From contig JAJECX010000016.1 in assembly GCA_022821805.1 (NCBI GenBank), positions 1-64,000 of the forward strand: DNA of 64,000 nucleotides, given 5' to 3'. The notes under the pieces are model-generated. The model did no database searches. It was not told the DNA's origin and saw nothing but the letters and a program-made list of their open reading frames with translations. The DNA is from Anaerolineae bacterium. Lineage in GTDB: Bacteria; Chloroflexota; Anaerolineae; Aggregatilineales; Phototrophicaceae. Positions 47,714 to 56,459 of the stretch are shown here, one piece after another. The translations under genes and the position numbers were made by a program. Every line of letters starts with the position of its first letter. Position 1 is the stretch's first letter.

Positions 47714-47763
47714 CGGGTGCTGGAATCGTCGAATTGAGCCACGCTGGCTGTGGGTCTGGAACT

Positions 47764-49563
47764 TTAATCCGCCAGTTCGACAAATTGCCGTTGGTAGAGT
47801 TCGTGATATAACCCTCGGCGAGAAAGCAACTCGGCATGCGTGCCCATCTCGCGGACGCGACCGTCATCAACGACACAAATGAGATCGGCATTCACGATCG
47901 TGCTTAGCCGGTGAGCGATGACGATGGCGCTCCGTTCGCTAAGCAGTTTGCGCAGGGCATCCTGTATCAGCGCTTCGGTGACCATGTCCACGCTTGAAGT
48001 CGCTTCGTCCATAATCAGAATGCGCGGGTCGGCCAAGATCGCGCGCGCAATCGAAATCAACTGCCGCTGCCCCACCGACAGATTGGCGCCGTCTTCGAAA
48101 ATCTCGGTTTCATAACCAAGCGGCAGCTCGCTCACGAATTCGCCGACATTGGCAAGCTCGCCCGCTGCGATCACTTGCTCAATGGTCGCTTCAGGTTTTC
48201 CGAAGCGGATATTGTCGGCGATGGTACCGGCGAAGATAAAGGGATCCTGCGACACAAGACCCATCTGCGCGCGCATCGAACGCTGCTCGACATCGCGAAT
48301 ATCGATGCCGTCGATCAGAATCCCGCCAGCGCTGACATCATAAAAGCGCGCGATTAGATTGGCGATCGAAGTTTTTCCGGCGCCTGTCGGTCCCACAAGC
48401 GCTACCATCGTCCCCGCGGGAATATCCAGATTGATGTCATGCAGGACAGGCAAGCTTTCGCGGTAGCCAAAGCGCACATCGCGGAATTCGATTCGTCCTT
48501 CTATCGGCGGCATCTTCCGCGCATCGGGGCTGTCCTTGATCGCCGGTTCCGTCTGCAGCAGGTTGATCACGCGCTCGCCGCCCGCCATCGCCGTCTGCAT
48601 GGTTGCGTAGAGTTGGCTGAGCTCCTGCACGGGAAGGAAGAATCGGTTGACGTAAGCGAGGAAGGCGATCACCGTGCCCAAGGTCAGATTGCCTTGCGCT
48701 ACGCTCAAGCCGCCGAACAGGAGCACGATCCCGGTCGCGACCATGCCCAGGAATTCGACAGTGGGCAAGAAAATAAAGGATAGCGACATCGCCTCGACAT
48801 GGGCGTCGCGATTCGCGCCGTTGACGGTGTCGAATTTCTCCGAGCTGGTCTCTTCGTTGGCGAAGGCTTGAATCACGCGGATGCCGCTCAGGTTTTCCGC
48901 CAGGTCGCCGATCATGTTGGCGTTGCGCGCGCGCGTATTGCGAAAAGCCAGTTTCGCCTTTTGGGCGAAAACCATGGTCACCAGCACAATGATCGGCACA
49001 ATGGAAAATGTCACCAGCGCCAGCTGCCAATTTAGCGAAAGCATCACGATAACGATGCCAGCCAGCAGCAAACTGTCGCCGGTCAGCGTGATCAAACCCT
49101 GAGACAAAAGCTGATTGATCACGCCGACATCGCTGATCACGCGGGAAATGGTCACACCGATGATATGGCTGTCGTGATACGCCAGCGGCAATTCCTGCAG
49201 ATGCCGAAAGAGCGCCGAGCGCAGATCAGCCAGCACCCGCTGCCCCACCCAGCTGAGCAGGTAGCGCTGCGCCATTGAAGCCAGATAGAGACCAACGAAA
49301 GCCGCCAATAACAAGAGCGCGACTTCATTCAAGGCATCCAGGTCGCCAGCAAGAATCGGACCGTCTATGGCTACCTTGACCAGGAATGGCGCGAGCAGCG
49401 TCAAACCGGAGACAGCCAGCATCGCGAGGAAGGCGCCCAGCATGTGCAAGGCGTAGGGCTTTACGAAAACGAGCATGTGCCAGACGACGCGCAAGTTGAA
49501 GGAACGGCCTTCTACCTTGTCCGCGTAGGCGTCCAGCGTGCGGCGCGGGCTGCCCGTTCCCAC
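47764..49563 (-). CDS. ABC exporter half, catalytically competent subunit
   Basis: A 599-residue half-transporter: six membrane helices (about 25-320) and a C-terminal ATPase. Walker A is GPTGAGKTS, Walker B ILIMDEATSSVD with the catalytic Glu present, and the switch His is present (IVIAHRLST). The signature is LSVGQ instead of LSGGQ. Together with the partner at 50318-52087, which has the opposite defects, this indicates a heterodimer with one degenerate ATP site. Such exporters move lipids, drugs or peptides outward. The GTG start has no clear ribosome-binding site. Cassette B lies between the two halves. Confidence 0.92.
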   Translation of the reverse strand: MGTGSPRRTLDAYADKVEGRSFNLRVVWHMLVFVKPYALHMLGAFLAMLAVSGLTLLAPFLVKVAIDGPILAGDLDALNEVALLLLAAFVGLYLASMAQRYLLSWVGQRVLADLRSALFRHLQELPLAYHDSHIIGVTISRVISDVGVINQLLSQGLITLTGDSLLLAGIVIVMLSLNWQLALVTFSIVPIIVLVTMVFAQKAKLAFRNTRARNANMIGDLAENLSGIRVIQAFANEETSSEKFDTVNGANRDAHVEAMSLSFIFLPTVEFLGMVATGIVLLFGGLSVAQGNLTLGTVIAFLAYVNRFFLPVQELSQLYATMQTAMAGGERVINLLQTEPAIKDSPDARKMPPIEGRIEFRDVRFGYRESLPVLHDINLDIPAGTMVALVGPTGAGKTSIANLIARFYDVSAGGILIDGIDIRDVEQRSMRAQMGLVSQDPFIFAGTIADNIRFGKPEATIEQVIAAGELANVGEFVSELPLGYETEIFEDGANLSVGQRQLISIARAILADPRILIMDEATSSVDMVTEALIQDALRKLLSERSAIVIAHRLSTIVNADLICVVDDGRVREMGTHAELLSRRGLYHELYQRQFVELAD

Positions 49564-49593
49564 GCCCGATGTGCCGATTGAAAAGCCGATAAG

Positions 49594-49785
49594 TTACTCC
49601 GTTTCGTTGTCGCTTTGCCTGGCGTTCTTTCTAGGCTGTGGCGGGTAGGGCCTATGCAATCTCGGGGCACGTCTCTTCAGCAAGTGCGAACCCTCGTCTT
49701 CGGGATATTTGACGCAGTTTTCAGTAGGATGATGTATTATCAGGATCTTCGTGTCGTGGACAATTTTGGCTTTCAGATACTTCAT
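49594..49785 (-). CDS. Cassette B small protein, basic and proline-rich
   Basis: A 63-residue protein whose ATG overlaps the TGA of the cassette B large gene (ATGA), implying translational coupling. The tail carries KRRAPR (37-42) and a PYPPQPRKN stretch, then ends in acidic SDNETE, resembling the cassette A small protein. The N-terminal 25 residues are more hydrophobic (AKIVHDTKILIIHH). It lies 30 bases upstream of the ABC exporter half. Function unknown; the tail similarity supports it being expressed. Confidence 0.68.
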   Translation of the reverse strand: MKYLKAKIVHDTKILIIHHPTENCVKYPEDEGSHLLKRRAPRLHRPYPPQPRKNARQSDNETE

Positions 49786-50219
49786 GATTGTGCAGCTCCT
49801 CGCGCTTCACTGATAGTGAGGCTGGCGCGTCCCCATTCACTAAGCATAGCGTACTCGTCTAAAAGAACATGAAACTCGTATGTACCAATACCTGTCAACG
49901 GCATATTTTGCATAATCAGCGTCATGAGTATAGTTGTTTGATTCCGAAAGTCGAATTCCACGCTTTCGCCCCACAATACACGTTCGCCACCTGGCGCCAT
50001 TAGCTGAAGGGTCGCGGAGTGAAGGCGCCTATCGGCCTCGAACTCCGCCGTCCAGTGAGACACCAACAGTGCTGGCGGATCAAAGAGAACCGACTCCACA
50101 TCCGCAACACTGCCGAAGGGGCTGGTTACTTGTAAGGTCGAAAATATGTTTTCCAATCCAATCGCGCCCGTGTCGTGAGTCTGAACTTCGGTACATAGAA
50201 GTGTCCAGTCATGACGCAT
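49782..50219 (-). CDS. Cassette B large protein (DUF6941-like), unknown function
   Basis: A 145-residue paralog of cassette A's first protein, collinear from MRHDWTLLC through LLVSHWTAEFEADRR (51-65), LQLMAPGGE (71-79), FDFR (89-92), GTYEFHV (112-118) and EWGRA (128-132), with a short extra C-terminal tail. GGAG lies about 9 bases before the ATG. It is transcribed with the two ABC exporter halves that flank it (98 bases after one, and with its small partner 30 bases before the other). No signal peptide or membrane helix. Confidence 0.8.
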   Translation of the reverse strand: MRHDWTLLCTEVQTHDTGAIGLENIFSTLQVTSPFGSVADVESVLFDPPALLVSHWTAEFEADRRLHSATLQLMAPGGERVLWGESVEFDFRNQTTILMTLIMQNMPLTGIGTYEFHVLLDEYAMLSEWGRASLTISEARGAAQS

Positions 50220-50317
50220 CAGTGTCGTCTCCGGCGGCTTCCGTCATCATTGCAGTCAAGTTTACCGGAGGGCAACGTTGAAGGGCAAGATAGACCCCTG
50301 GTCTCCAGCCAGCCGAT

Positions 50318-52087
50318 TCACTCGCGCAAGTTCCTGTAATAGATCTCGGCATACAATCCCGATTTTTCCAACAACTCCTCATGCGTGCCGGCGGCGGCGA
50401 CGCGGCCGCCTTGCAACACCAACACCTTATCCGCCATGCGCACCGTGCTCAAACGTTGCGCGATGATGAAAGAGGTACGGCCCAGCATCAGCCGCTCCAG
50501 CGCGATTTGAATCAGTCGCTCGGTTTCCGTATCGACGCTGGAAGTCGCGTCATCCAAGAGCAGAATGCGCGGGTTCTTAAGCAAGGCGCGCGCGATGGCG
50601 ATGCGCTGCTTCTGCCCGCCGGAAAGCGTAACGCCGCGCTCCCCGACCTCGGTATCATAGCCATCGGGCATCGCTGCGATGAAGTCATGCGCTTGCGCCG
50701 CTTTGGCCGCGTCGATTACAGCGGCCTCGCTTACGCCGTCGAGACCAAAAGCGATATTCTCGCGGATGCTGGCGGCGAAGAGCACCGTCTCCTGGAGCAC
50801 GATGCCGATCTGGTCGCGGAGGGAATTCAGCGTCAAATCGCGCACGTCAATGCCATCCAGGGTAATCCGCCCGCCGGTGACATCGTAGAAGCGCGGAATC
50901 AGGTTGATGATGGTGGATTTGCCGGAGCCGGTCGCGCCAAGCAGCGCCACCACCTCGCCCGCTCGCGCCTCAAAATTGAGCCGATCCAGCACGACGCGCT
51001 GATTGAAATAGGAAAAGGAGACGTCGGTAAAGCGGACGTTCCCGCTGATTGGCGGCAGTTTGCGCGCGTCCGGCGAGTCCGTAACTTCCGATTGCGCGTC
51101 CAGGATGGAATAAATGCGTTCGCCGGCCGCAGATGCCATCGCCACCGCCGGGATAATCACGCCGAGCCGCCGCACGGGCGCGATCAACTGACCCAGGTAG
51201 GTGGTGAAAGCCACCAGCTCTCCCAGCGTCAATCCGCCTTCGATAACCAGCCGACCGCCCAGCCAGATGATGACAACCGAGCTCAAACTGGCGATAAAAT
51301 CGAGCAGCGGGATATGTTTGGTCATCGCCGAGACTTGCGCCTGCGCCAGGTCAAACCATTTGCCATTTTCCTCATCGAAGCGCGCGATTTCGGCATCTTC
51401 CTGGGCGAAGGCTTTCACGATTTTGGCGCCGCGCAGGTTCTGCTCAAGCACGCTCGTCATCTCCGCCAGTTGATGCTGCAAGTCCAGCGAAAGCGGACGA
51501 TAAATGCGGCCGAAGCGATAGGCGACGTAAAACAGCAGCGGCATCAGGATCATCGACAGTAGCGCAAGCTGCGCGTTCATCAATAGCAGCGCGAAAAATG
51601 TCAGCAGCATCAAGCTAGAATGCTGGAAGAGACGCAGGAAGGCGCGCCCGGTCAGGAATCGAACCCGCTCAACATCGGAAATGGAGCGCGCCAGCAACTG
51701 CCCGGTTTGCGCGCGATCGTGATAAGAAAACGACAGCGCGCTCAACTTTTCGTAGATGGCGTTGCGAATGTCGTAGGCGACGCCTTGCGACGCCACTTCC
51801 GTCCCGCGGCCCAGCGCAAAATCGACCAGCCCCTTGACCAGCGACAGCCCAAGCAAGCCGAGCAAGGACAGCTGCAATATGCGCATATCTTGCTGAATGA
51901 CGCCAGCGTCTACAATCCAGCGGATCGTTTGGGGAATGATGACCGCCAGCCCATTGCTCGCCAAAGCCAGTACGTAAACGCCAGCGGCGATGCGGCGATA
52001 CTTTTTGAGGAAGGCAATACTGCGCAGGATGGAGTTGCCAGGCCCGCCTTTGACTGTAAATGGATTGTCAATTGAGATTCTTGCCAT
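50318..52087 (-). CDS. ABC exporter half, degenerate subunit
   Basis: A 589-residue half-transporter with six membrane helices (about 30-310) and an ATPase domain. Walker A GATGSGKST and signature LSGGQKQRIAIARALL are intact, but the Walker B Glu is replaced by Asp (ILLLDDATSSVD) and the switch His by Gln (IIAQRLST). These are the substitutions seen in the degenerate chain of heterodimeric exporters such as TM287/288. The defective Walker B and switch of this chain face the altered signature (LSVGQ) of the other, so all defects fall in one composite site. Confidence 0.92.
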   Translation of the reverse strand: MARISIDNPFTVKGGPGNSILRSIAFLKKYRRIAAGVYVLALASNGLAVIIPQTIRWIVDAGVIQQDMRILQLSLLGLLGLSLVKGLVDFALGRGTEVASQGVAYDIRNAIYEKLSALSFSYHDRAQTGQLLARSISDVERVRFLTGRAFLRLFQHSSLMLLTFFALLLMNAQLALLSMILMPLLFYVAYRFGRIYRPLSLDLQHQLAEMTSVLEQNLRGAKIVKAFAQEDAEIARFDEENGKWFDLAQAQVSAMTKHIPLLDFIASLSSVVIIWLGGRLVIEGGLTLGELVAFTTYLGQLIAPVRRLGVIIPAVAMASAAGERIYSILDAQSEVTDSPDARKLPPISGNVRFTDVSFSYFNQRVVLDRLNFEARAGEVVALLGATGSGKSTIINLIPRFYDVTGGRITLDGIDVRDLTLNSLRDQIGIVLQETVLFAASIRENIAFGLDGVSEAAVIDAAKAAQAHDFIAAMPDGYDTEVGERGVTLSGGQKQRIAIARALLKNPRILLLDDATSSVDTETERLIQIALERLMLGRTSFIIAQRLSTVRMADKVLVLQGGRVAAAGTHEELLEKSGLYAEIYYRNLRE

Positions 52088-52258
52088 AAGCGGGACGAGT
52101 GAAGCGGCGCTCTCCTGTGTTTATCAGTAGCGGATGCGAAACACGCCCTCTACCATAGCGGTTTCCCCGCCGGCCTTAAAGCCTGAATCTGTCGCAGCGC
52201 CAACTGAGTCTTGCTTGCCTAGTCCACAAAATCAACACCCCCAATGGACAAGAATTTT

Positions 52259-52267
52259 TGATATACT
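52259..52267 (+). promoter_or_regulatory. Extended -10 promoter of the surface protein gene
   Basis: TGaTATACT is a full extended -10 element 40 bases upstream of the candidate ATG at 52307. No -35 at standard spacing is evident. It is the same class as the element before the EcoRV-like operon. Confidence 0.45.
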
Positions 52268-52316
52268 CACGCTATTTCATAAGCGGCGCATCTAGGACAT
52301 CATTATATGTACCTCC

Positions 52317-54389
52317 TTGCTCCCCTCCCCCCCCCCCCCCCGCAGTTGTCGCATAGTTGCGGTCTCTATCAAGCGCTTCTCCAAAGCGCTGTTCCCGTTG
52401 CTTGTGGCATTCTTGTCTCTGTCAATCGTTCGCGCTAACCCGGCCGTCGCCGCCTGTGGCTTGCTGGCAGGGGGAGTGATCAACCAAACCGTAACCTACA
52501 CGCTCACAAGCGACTGCGTTCAGACCGGGGAGATTGTCATCGCCAACGCGGTTCCTGACTTGGAAGTGACCATTAACGGCGGCGGGCATCGCATCACCGG
52601 TGGCGGGGACAGCGAAGACGGTCTGTTCAGAGGCAGCGGCATACTGACACTGAACAATGTAACGATCGATGGCGAGGGCAAGAGCAGATACTACCTTGTC
52701 TTCTCAGATGTTGTAAACGCCAACAATGTCACATTCGCAAGAGCGTATGCGGGCGCCGCGCTGCAAGCCGGGGAGGCCAATCTGAATAATGTCCTTTTTG
52801 TCAACAATTACTCGCCTTATTACGCTTTACGCGGGAACGGCAGCGCCCTGCACGCCGGGAGAGGCGCCGCACATACGCTGAACAACGCGGTCTTTCGCAA
52901 TAATTATGGCAATGGCGGGGCGGCCGTGGCGAGCATTGAGGCGACGGTGACGACGACCGGCTGCCTGACTCTGTCCGGCAACGTGCCTTACGACTTCTAT
53001 GAAGTAGAATATCCGTGGTTGGACTTTGCTGCCGGGACCTGGACGGACAACAGCACGGGTCCCTGCAGCGGCGCGATTGGCAATGGCGATCAAGCCGTCA
53101 TTCCGCCGCCGGCGATCATGCCCTGCGGCTTGCCCGCGCCCGGCAATCTGGATGTCTCGGCGACCTACAGCTTGACAGCCGATTGCGTCATCACGGGCTC
53201 CAGCACGATTTCGGAACATGTGAGCATCCGCATTGAGGGCAATGGGCACAGCATACGCGCGAACCCGGCGAACCGCACCTACTACATCGCCGCGACCGCC
53301 AGTTTGGATCTGCAAAATGTCGGCATGTCGGGACTGCGCCTGTTTAACTGGGGCGAGGTGACAGGGCATCACATTAGCATGGCGGACACAACTTCCGGCG
53401 GAATTGTCAACATGGGCGAAATGCGGTTCACGAACGCGCTCTTTGAAGGTATGACAACCACGGAAGCGGAAGAGGAATCCGTCCTGCGGGCTTGGAACCC
53501 TTATGCGAAAGGCTTCACTCGCATCGCCGACAGCACCTTCCGCAACAATCATGGCGGGCTTGGCGTCTTGCAGAACGACGGCGGCACCATCGAGCTCATC
53601 GGCTGCGTCATGTTTATTGACAATACGCCCGCTAATTATTATGGCACTGTGGACGACCAAAGCATCCATTGCAATTCGCCGCCGGTTGGCCCCTTCTTCC
53701 CGGCCGCGCCTGTCGCCCCGATAGCGCAGGCGAGCGCGCTGCCGAAGTTTGAAAACTGCGATTTACGGCTCGGCGCGATTGGCGTCATCTGCCGCCCGTT
53801 CGTCCAGCCGCCCGCAGCCTATGTCTATCGAATCAACACCGAAAGCGAAGGCTTCTTCAAGCTAGGCCTTTCGCAGCCGCAGGTGGAGGCGGTGGAGAAC
53901 GGTCTTGTGGCTTGTTCCGCCGACGGGCGCGTGGCGGTGCGGACGGGGCTGCCGCCCGAAATCCGCCATTTCTTTGAAATTGACCCGAAATACCACGAGG
54001 AGCTGCTAAAGCCGCGGCGCTACATAATCATCTCGAAAGGTCCAAATGTCGAAGGCAAAATCAATCATGTTGTGCTGGACAACGACTTGGATGGGCGCGT
54101 CTTTGGCATCGTCAGCACCTTTGGCGGTCTCCCGGCCGCCGAATGCGTCAAGGCGGCGTCCGCGCCGGTGGCGAAGCCGACTGTAAGATACGCCGCGCCC
54201 GTCCAGCCACAAGCCGCTCAGCCCGACGGCTCCATTATCCACGTCGTACAGCCCGGCGATACCGTCAGCGCCATCGCCGTCGCCTACCGCGTATATCAAC
54301 TCGATATCATCATGCTCAACCAGCTCGAGAACATGGGGCGCTGGATTTATCCCAGGCAGGAACTGCTCATCCGCGAGGCGGACGCTTAA
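52317..54389 (+). CDS. Secreted beta-helix / LysM surface protein, frame passes through a poly-C tract
   Basis: A 690-residue exported protein. A hydrophobic signal segment (about 20-46, FPLLVAFLSLSIV) ends near AVAAC. Two tandem right-handed beta-helix repeats (about 47-270 and 278-470) each begin CGL and share TYxLTxDC and the x-GxGHxI-x pattern. A linker follows, then a C-terminal LysM domain (about 640-687, HVVQPGDTVSAIAVAYRV) that can hold peptidoglycan. The frame is open only from a TTG (52317) without ribosome-binding site. The better start, ATG 52307 with AGGA 8 bases upstream, is out of frame because of 15 consecutive C; 14 or 17 C would join them. Confidence 0.82.
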   Translation: MLPSPPPPRSCRIVAVSIKRFSKALFPLLVAFLSLSIVRANPAVAACGLLAGGVINQTVTYTLTSDCVQTGEIVIANAVPDLEVTINGGGHRITGGGDSEDGLFRGSGILTLNNVTIDGEGKSRYYLVFSDVVNANNVTFARAYAGAALQAGEANLNNVLFVNNYSPYYALRGNGSALHAGRGAAHTLNNAVFRNNYGNGGAAVASIEATVTTTGCLTLSGNVPYDFYEVEYPWLDFAAGTWTDNSTGPCSGAIGNGDQAVIPPPAIMPCGLPAPGNLDVSATYSLTADCVITGSSTISEHVSIRIEGNGHSIRANPANRTYYIAATASLDLQNVGMSGLRLFNWGEVTGHHISMADTTSGGIVNMGEMRFTNALFEGMTTTEAEEESVLRAWNPYAKGFTRIADSTFRNNHGGLGVLQNDGGTIELIGCVMFIDNTPANYYGTVDDQSIHCNSPPVGPFFPAAPVAPIAQASALPKFENCDLRLGAIGVICRPFVQPPAAYVYRINTESEGFFKLGLSQPQVEAVENGLVACSADGRVAVRTGLPPEIRHFFEIDPKYHEELLKPRRYIIISKGPNVEGKINHVVLDNDLDGRVFGIVSTFGGLPAAECVKAASAPVAKPTVRYAAPVQPQAAQPDGSIIHVVQPGDTVSAIAVAYRVYQLDIIMLNQLENMGRWIYPRQELLIREADA
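52327..52341. repeat. Run of 15 C in the 5' end of the surface protein gene
   Basis: An uninterrupted (C)15 tract, preceded by tcccct. It lies between the best start codon (52307) and the signal-peptide coding region, exactly where slipped-strand mispairing would switch translation. With 15 C the ATG frame ends after 43 codons at a TAA; with one C fewer it enters the long frame. A homopolymer sequencing or assembly error is the main alternative. Confidence 0.75.
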
Positions 54390-54395
54390 TCCGCC
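54377..54395. terminator. Hairpin at the convergent ends of surface protein and GH127 genes
   Basis: GGCGGA (54377-54382) and TCCGCC (54390-54395) pair around a 7-base loop that contains the TAA stop codon of the surface protein gene. The opposing gene ends at 54398. No T-run; probable bidirectional terminator. Confidence 0.4.
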
Positions 54396-54397
54396 CG

Positions 54398-56329
54398 TCA
54401 GTACCGCCGCGGCAGCCAGACGGTCATTTCATTGATGCCGCGGTTGTTCCAGGCGTAGTAGGGAACCATCGTAATATCGAGATCGGCTTCCTGTTCTTTC
54501 CCCGCTTCCAGATAGAGCGCGTTTGATCCATTCCGCTCGGTGATATGGCGGGCAGCCCCATTAATCGTCACGACGCCGCCGAGCAGATCATCTTCCCTTT
54601 TCGCCGTCAAACACATCTCATCGGGCGCGTAGACATCGAGAATCGAAACGTCATCTGGCAGGTCAACCCCTTCCAGGCAATAGACGATCGGGCCGCGCAT
54701 GACCGCAATGTGATTGCGAATCTCCTCGGCTTTGGGATGCGCCTTGATCAGGCGGGGGCGCATCGGCAGGCGCAATTCGATGATATCGCCGCTCTTCCAG
54801 GCGCGCCGCAGCTCGATGTAACTCGCGGGCTCCAGCGGCGCTTCGCTCGCCTCGCCATTGATGGACAAGGCGGCGGAGTCGCACCAGCCGGGGATGCGCA
54901 GCATCAGCGAGACTTCATGCGCCGGCGCCGCGTCAATCGTGATGCGAGCCACATCATCCCAAGGGTAATCGGTCTGCTGCGTCAGCGCAATGGCTGAGCC
55001 GTCGGTCAGGGTAGCGCTTACGCTATTGCTGCCATAGAGATGCAGCCACAGCCCCGCATCGGTCGCGCTGTAAAGCCAGTTGTGCAAAAGAGCAATGGTG
55101 CGCGCGGTATTGGGGGGGCAGCAGTAGCAGTAAAGCAGGCGCCAGCGCTCGTAGGTGTCTTGACTCAATAACGGATGCTCTTCGCCATACCAGCGCAGCG
55201 GATTGGTGTAGCAGAAGCGCTTCCCGTCCAGGCTCATTGACGAAAGCATGCTGTTGTAGAGCACCAGCTCGACGATGTCGGTATACTTCGCGTCCCCGGT
55301 CAGATTCAACATGCGCCAATTCCACATTGCGTTGGCGATATTGGCGCAGGTTTCGTTGTAGGCGGTAGCGTTGGGCAGCGAATATTCGTAGCCAAAAGCC
55401 TCGTGCACAGCGCTGGCTTTGCCGCCAAATTCAGGGCGCTGCGAGGCGCCGTGGTGCAGCGCCGACGTGCCGCCGGTGATATACATCTTGCTATGAATAG
55501 CGTTCTCCCAGATGCGCTGCAAGCCATCCATGAGTTCTTCGTCGCCGGTCTCGGCCACGACATCGGCGGCGCCGCAATAGAGATAACCTGCGGTCACGGC
55601 ATGCCCGACGGCGCGCGTTTCTTCCCGCAGCGATACCAGCGACTGATTCAGATCCTTGCCGCCCGGCTGCGAGCCGCGCATTTCAACGAATGTCTGCGCC
55701 AGCTCCAGATACCGCGCCTCTCCCGTGGCGCGATAGACATCGACCGCGCCAATCGTATTGGACGGATTGAAGCCAAAATGCGCCAACTCCGGCGGGCAGG
55801 GCACAAAGACCTCATGGAGGTAATCCGCCAGCCTGATAGCAATCTCGAGGAAGTTGCGCTTGCCAGTAGTGCGATGATGTACCGACGCCGCCGTAAGCAG
55901 ATGCCCCATATTGTAAAGCTCGTGGTCGTGCAAGTCTGTCCAGCGTTCTTTGTCAGCGCGCAGCTGCATCGGTGTGCTGATATAGCCGTCGTCTTCCTGC
56001 GCCGCCGCGATCACATCAATCAGGGGATCCAGTTGATCAAGGATTGACTGCTCCTTGGTGACGCCATATACGTGGGCGCAGGCTTCCATGTATTTGTAGC
56101 AATCGCCATCGCTCCACATGGTGCCCTTGCGTTCGCCATCCTGCAGCCCGGCGGCGATATAAAAGTTGCTGAAGACGGCGCCGTTTTCCGGCTCGTCGAG
56201 CGCTTCGCGCATGCTGGGCAGGATCTGTTCGCGGCATAGCTGGTGGAGCCTTCCCCAGAAGCCGTCGTTCCAGTTGACGGCGTCATGCGCGAGCGGGCGC
56301 AGTTTCTGATACCTTGACATAGTCCGCAT
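54398..56329 (-). CDS. Glycoside hydrolase family 127 (beta-L-arabinofuranosidase type)
   Basis: A 643-residue enzyme with the (alpha/alpha)6 barrel of GH127 (formerly DUF1680) and a C-terminal beta domain. Conserved features are NDGFWGRLHQLCREQILPS near the N-terminus, YNETCANIANAMWNWRM (Glu and Cys of the active site, about 318-334) and YCYCCPPNTART (about 402-413), whose Cys include the Zn-bound catalytic thiol of characterised members. No signal peptide is seen, so it should act in the cytosol on imported L-arabinose-containing oligosaccharides. The sugar ABC importer lies just upstream on the same strand, separated by cassette C. Confidence 0.9.
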   Translation of the reverse strand: MRTMSRYQKLRPLAHDAVNWNDGFWGRLHQLCREQILPSMREALDEPENGAVFSNFYIAAGLQDGERKGTMWSDGDCYKYMEACAHVYGVTKEQSILDQLDPLIDVIAAAQEDDGYISTPMQLRADKERWTDLHDHELYNMGHLLTAASVHHRTTGKRNFLEIAIRLADYLHEVFVPCPPELAHFGFNPSNTIGAVDVYRATGEARYLELAQTFVEMRGSQPGGKDLNQSLVSLREETRAVGHAVTAGYLYCGAADVVAETGDEELMDGLQRIWENAIHSKMYITGGTSALHHGASQRPEFGGKASAVHEAFGYEYSLPNATAYNETCANIANAMWNWRMLNLTGDAKYTDIVELVLYNSMLSSMSLDGKRFCYTNPLRWYGEEHPLLSQDTYERWRLLYCYCCPPNTARTIALLHNWLYSATDAGLWLHLYGSNSVSATLTDGSAIALTQQTDYPWDDVARITIDAAPAHEVSLMLRIPGWCDSAALSINGEASEAPLEPASYIELRRAWKSGDIIELRLPMRPRLIKAHPKAEEIRNHIAVMRGPIVYCLEGVDLPDDVSILDVYAPDEMCLTAKREDDLLGGVVTINGAARHITERNGSNALYLEAGKEQEADLDITMVPYYAWNNRGINEMTVWLPRRY

Positions 56330-56401
56330 GAGAAATGTTGTTCCTTTCCGAATTGCAACGATTTACTGAGTAAGACTTCCGTTTGAAAATGGCGAGTAGC
56401 T

Positions 56402-56431
56402 TTGCTAGGCTTTCATGTAATTCTTCATAAT
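56402..56431 (+). promoter_or_regulatory. Candidate promoter of cassette C
   Basis: TTGCTA (56402-56407) and CATAAT (56426-56431) are 18 bases apart, 28 bases upstream of the cassette C start codon. Moderate match to the vegetative consensus. Confidence 0.35.
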
Positions 56432-56459
56432 GTGGATACTGAAGCGTAAGGGATGACGA

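Noticed and set aside
50381..51562. A 393-codon plus-strand frame opposite the degenerate ABC exporter half
   Set aside because: The ABC transporter on the minus strand is unambiguous; the antisense product is low-complexity and His/Arg-rich.
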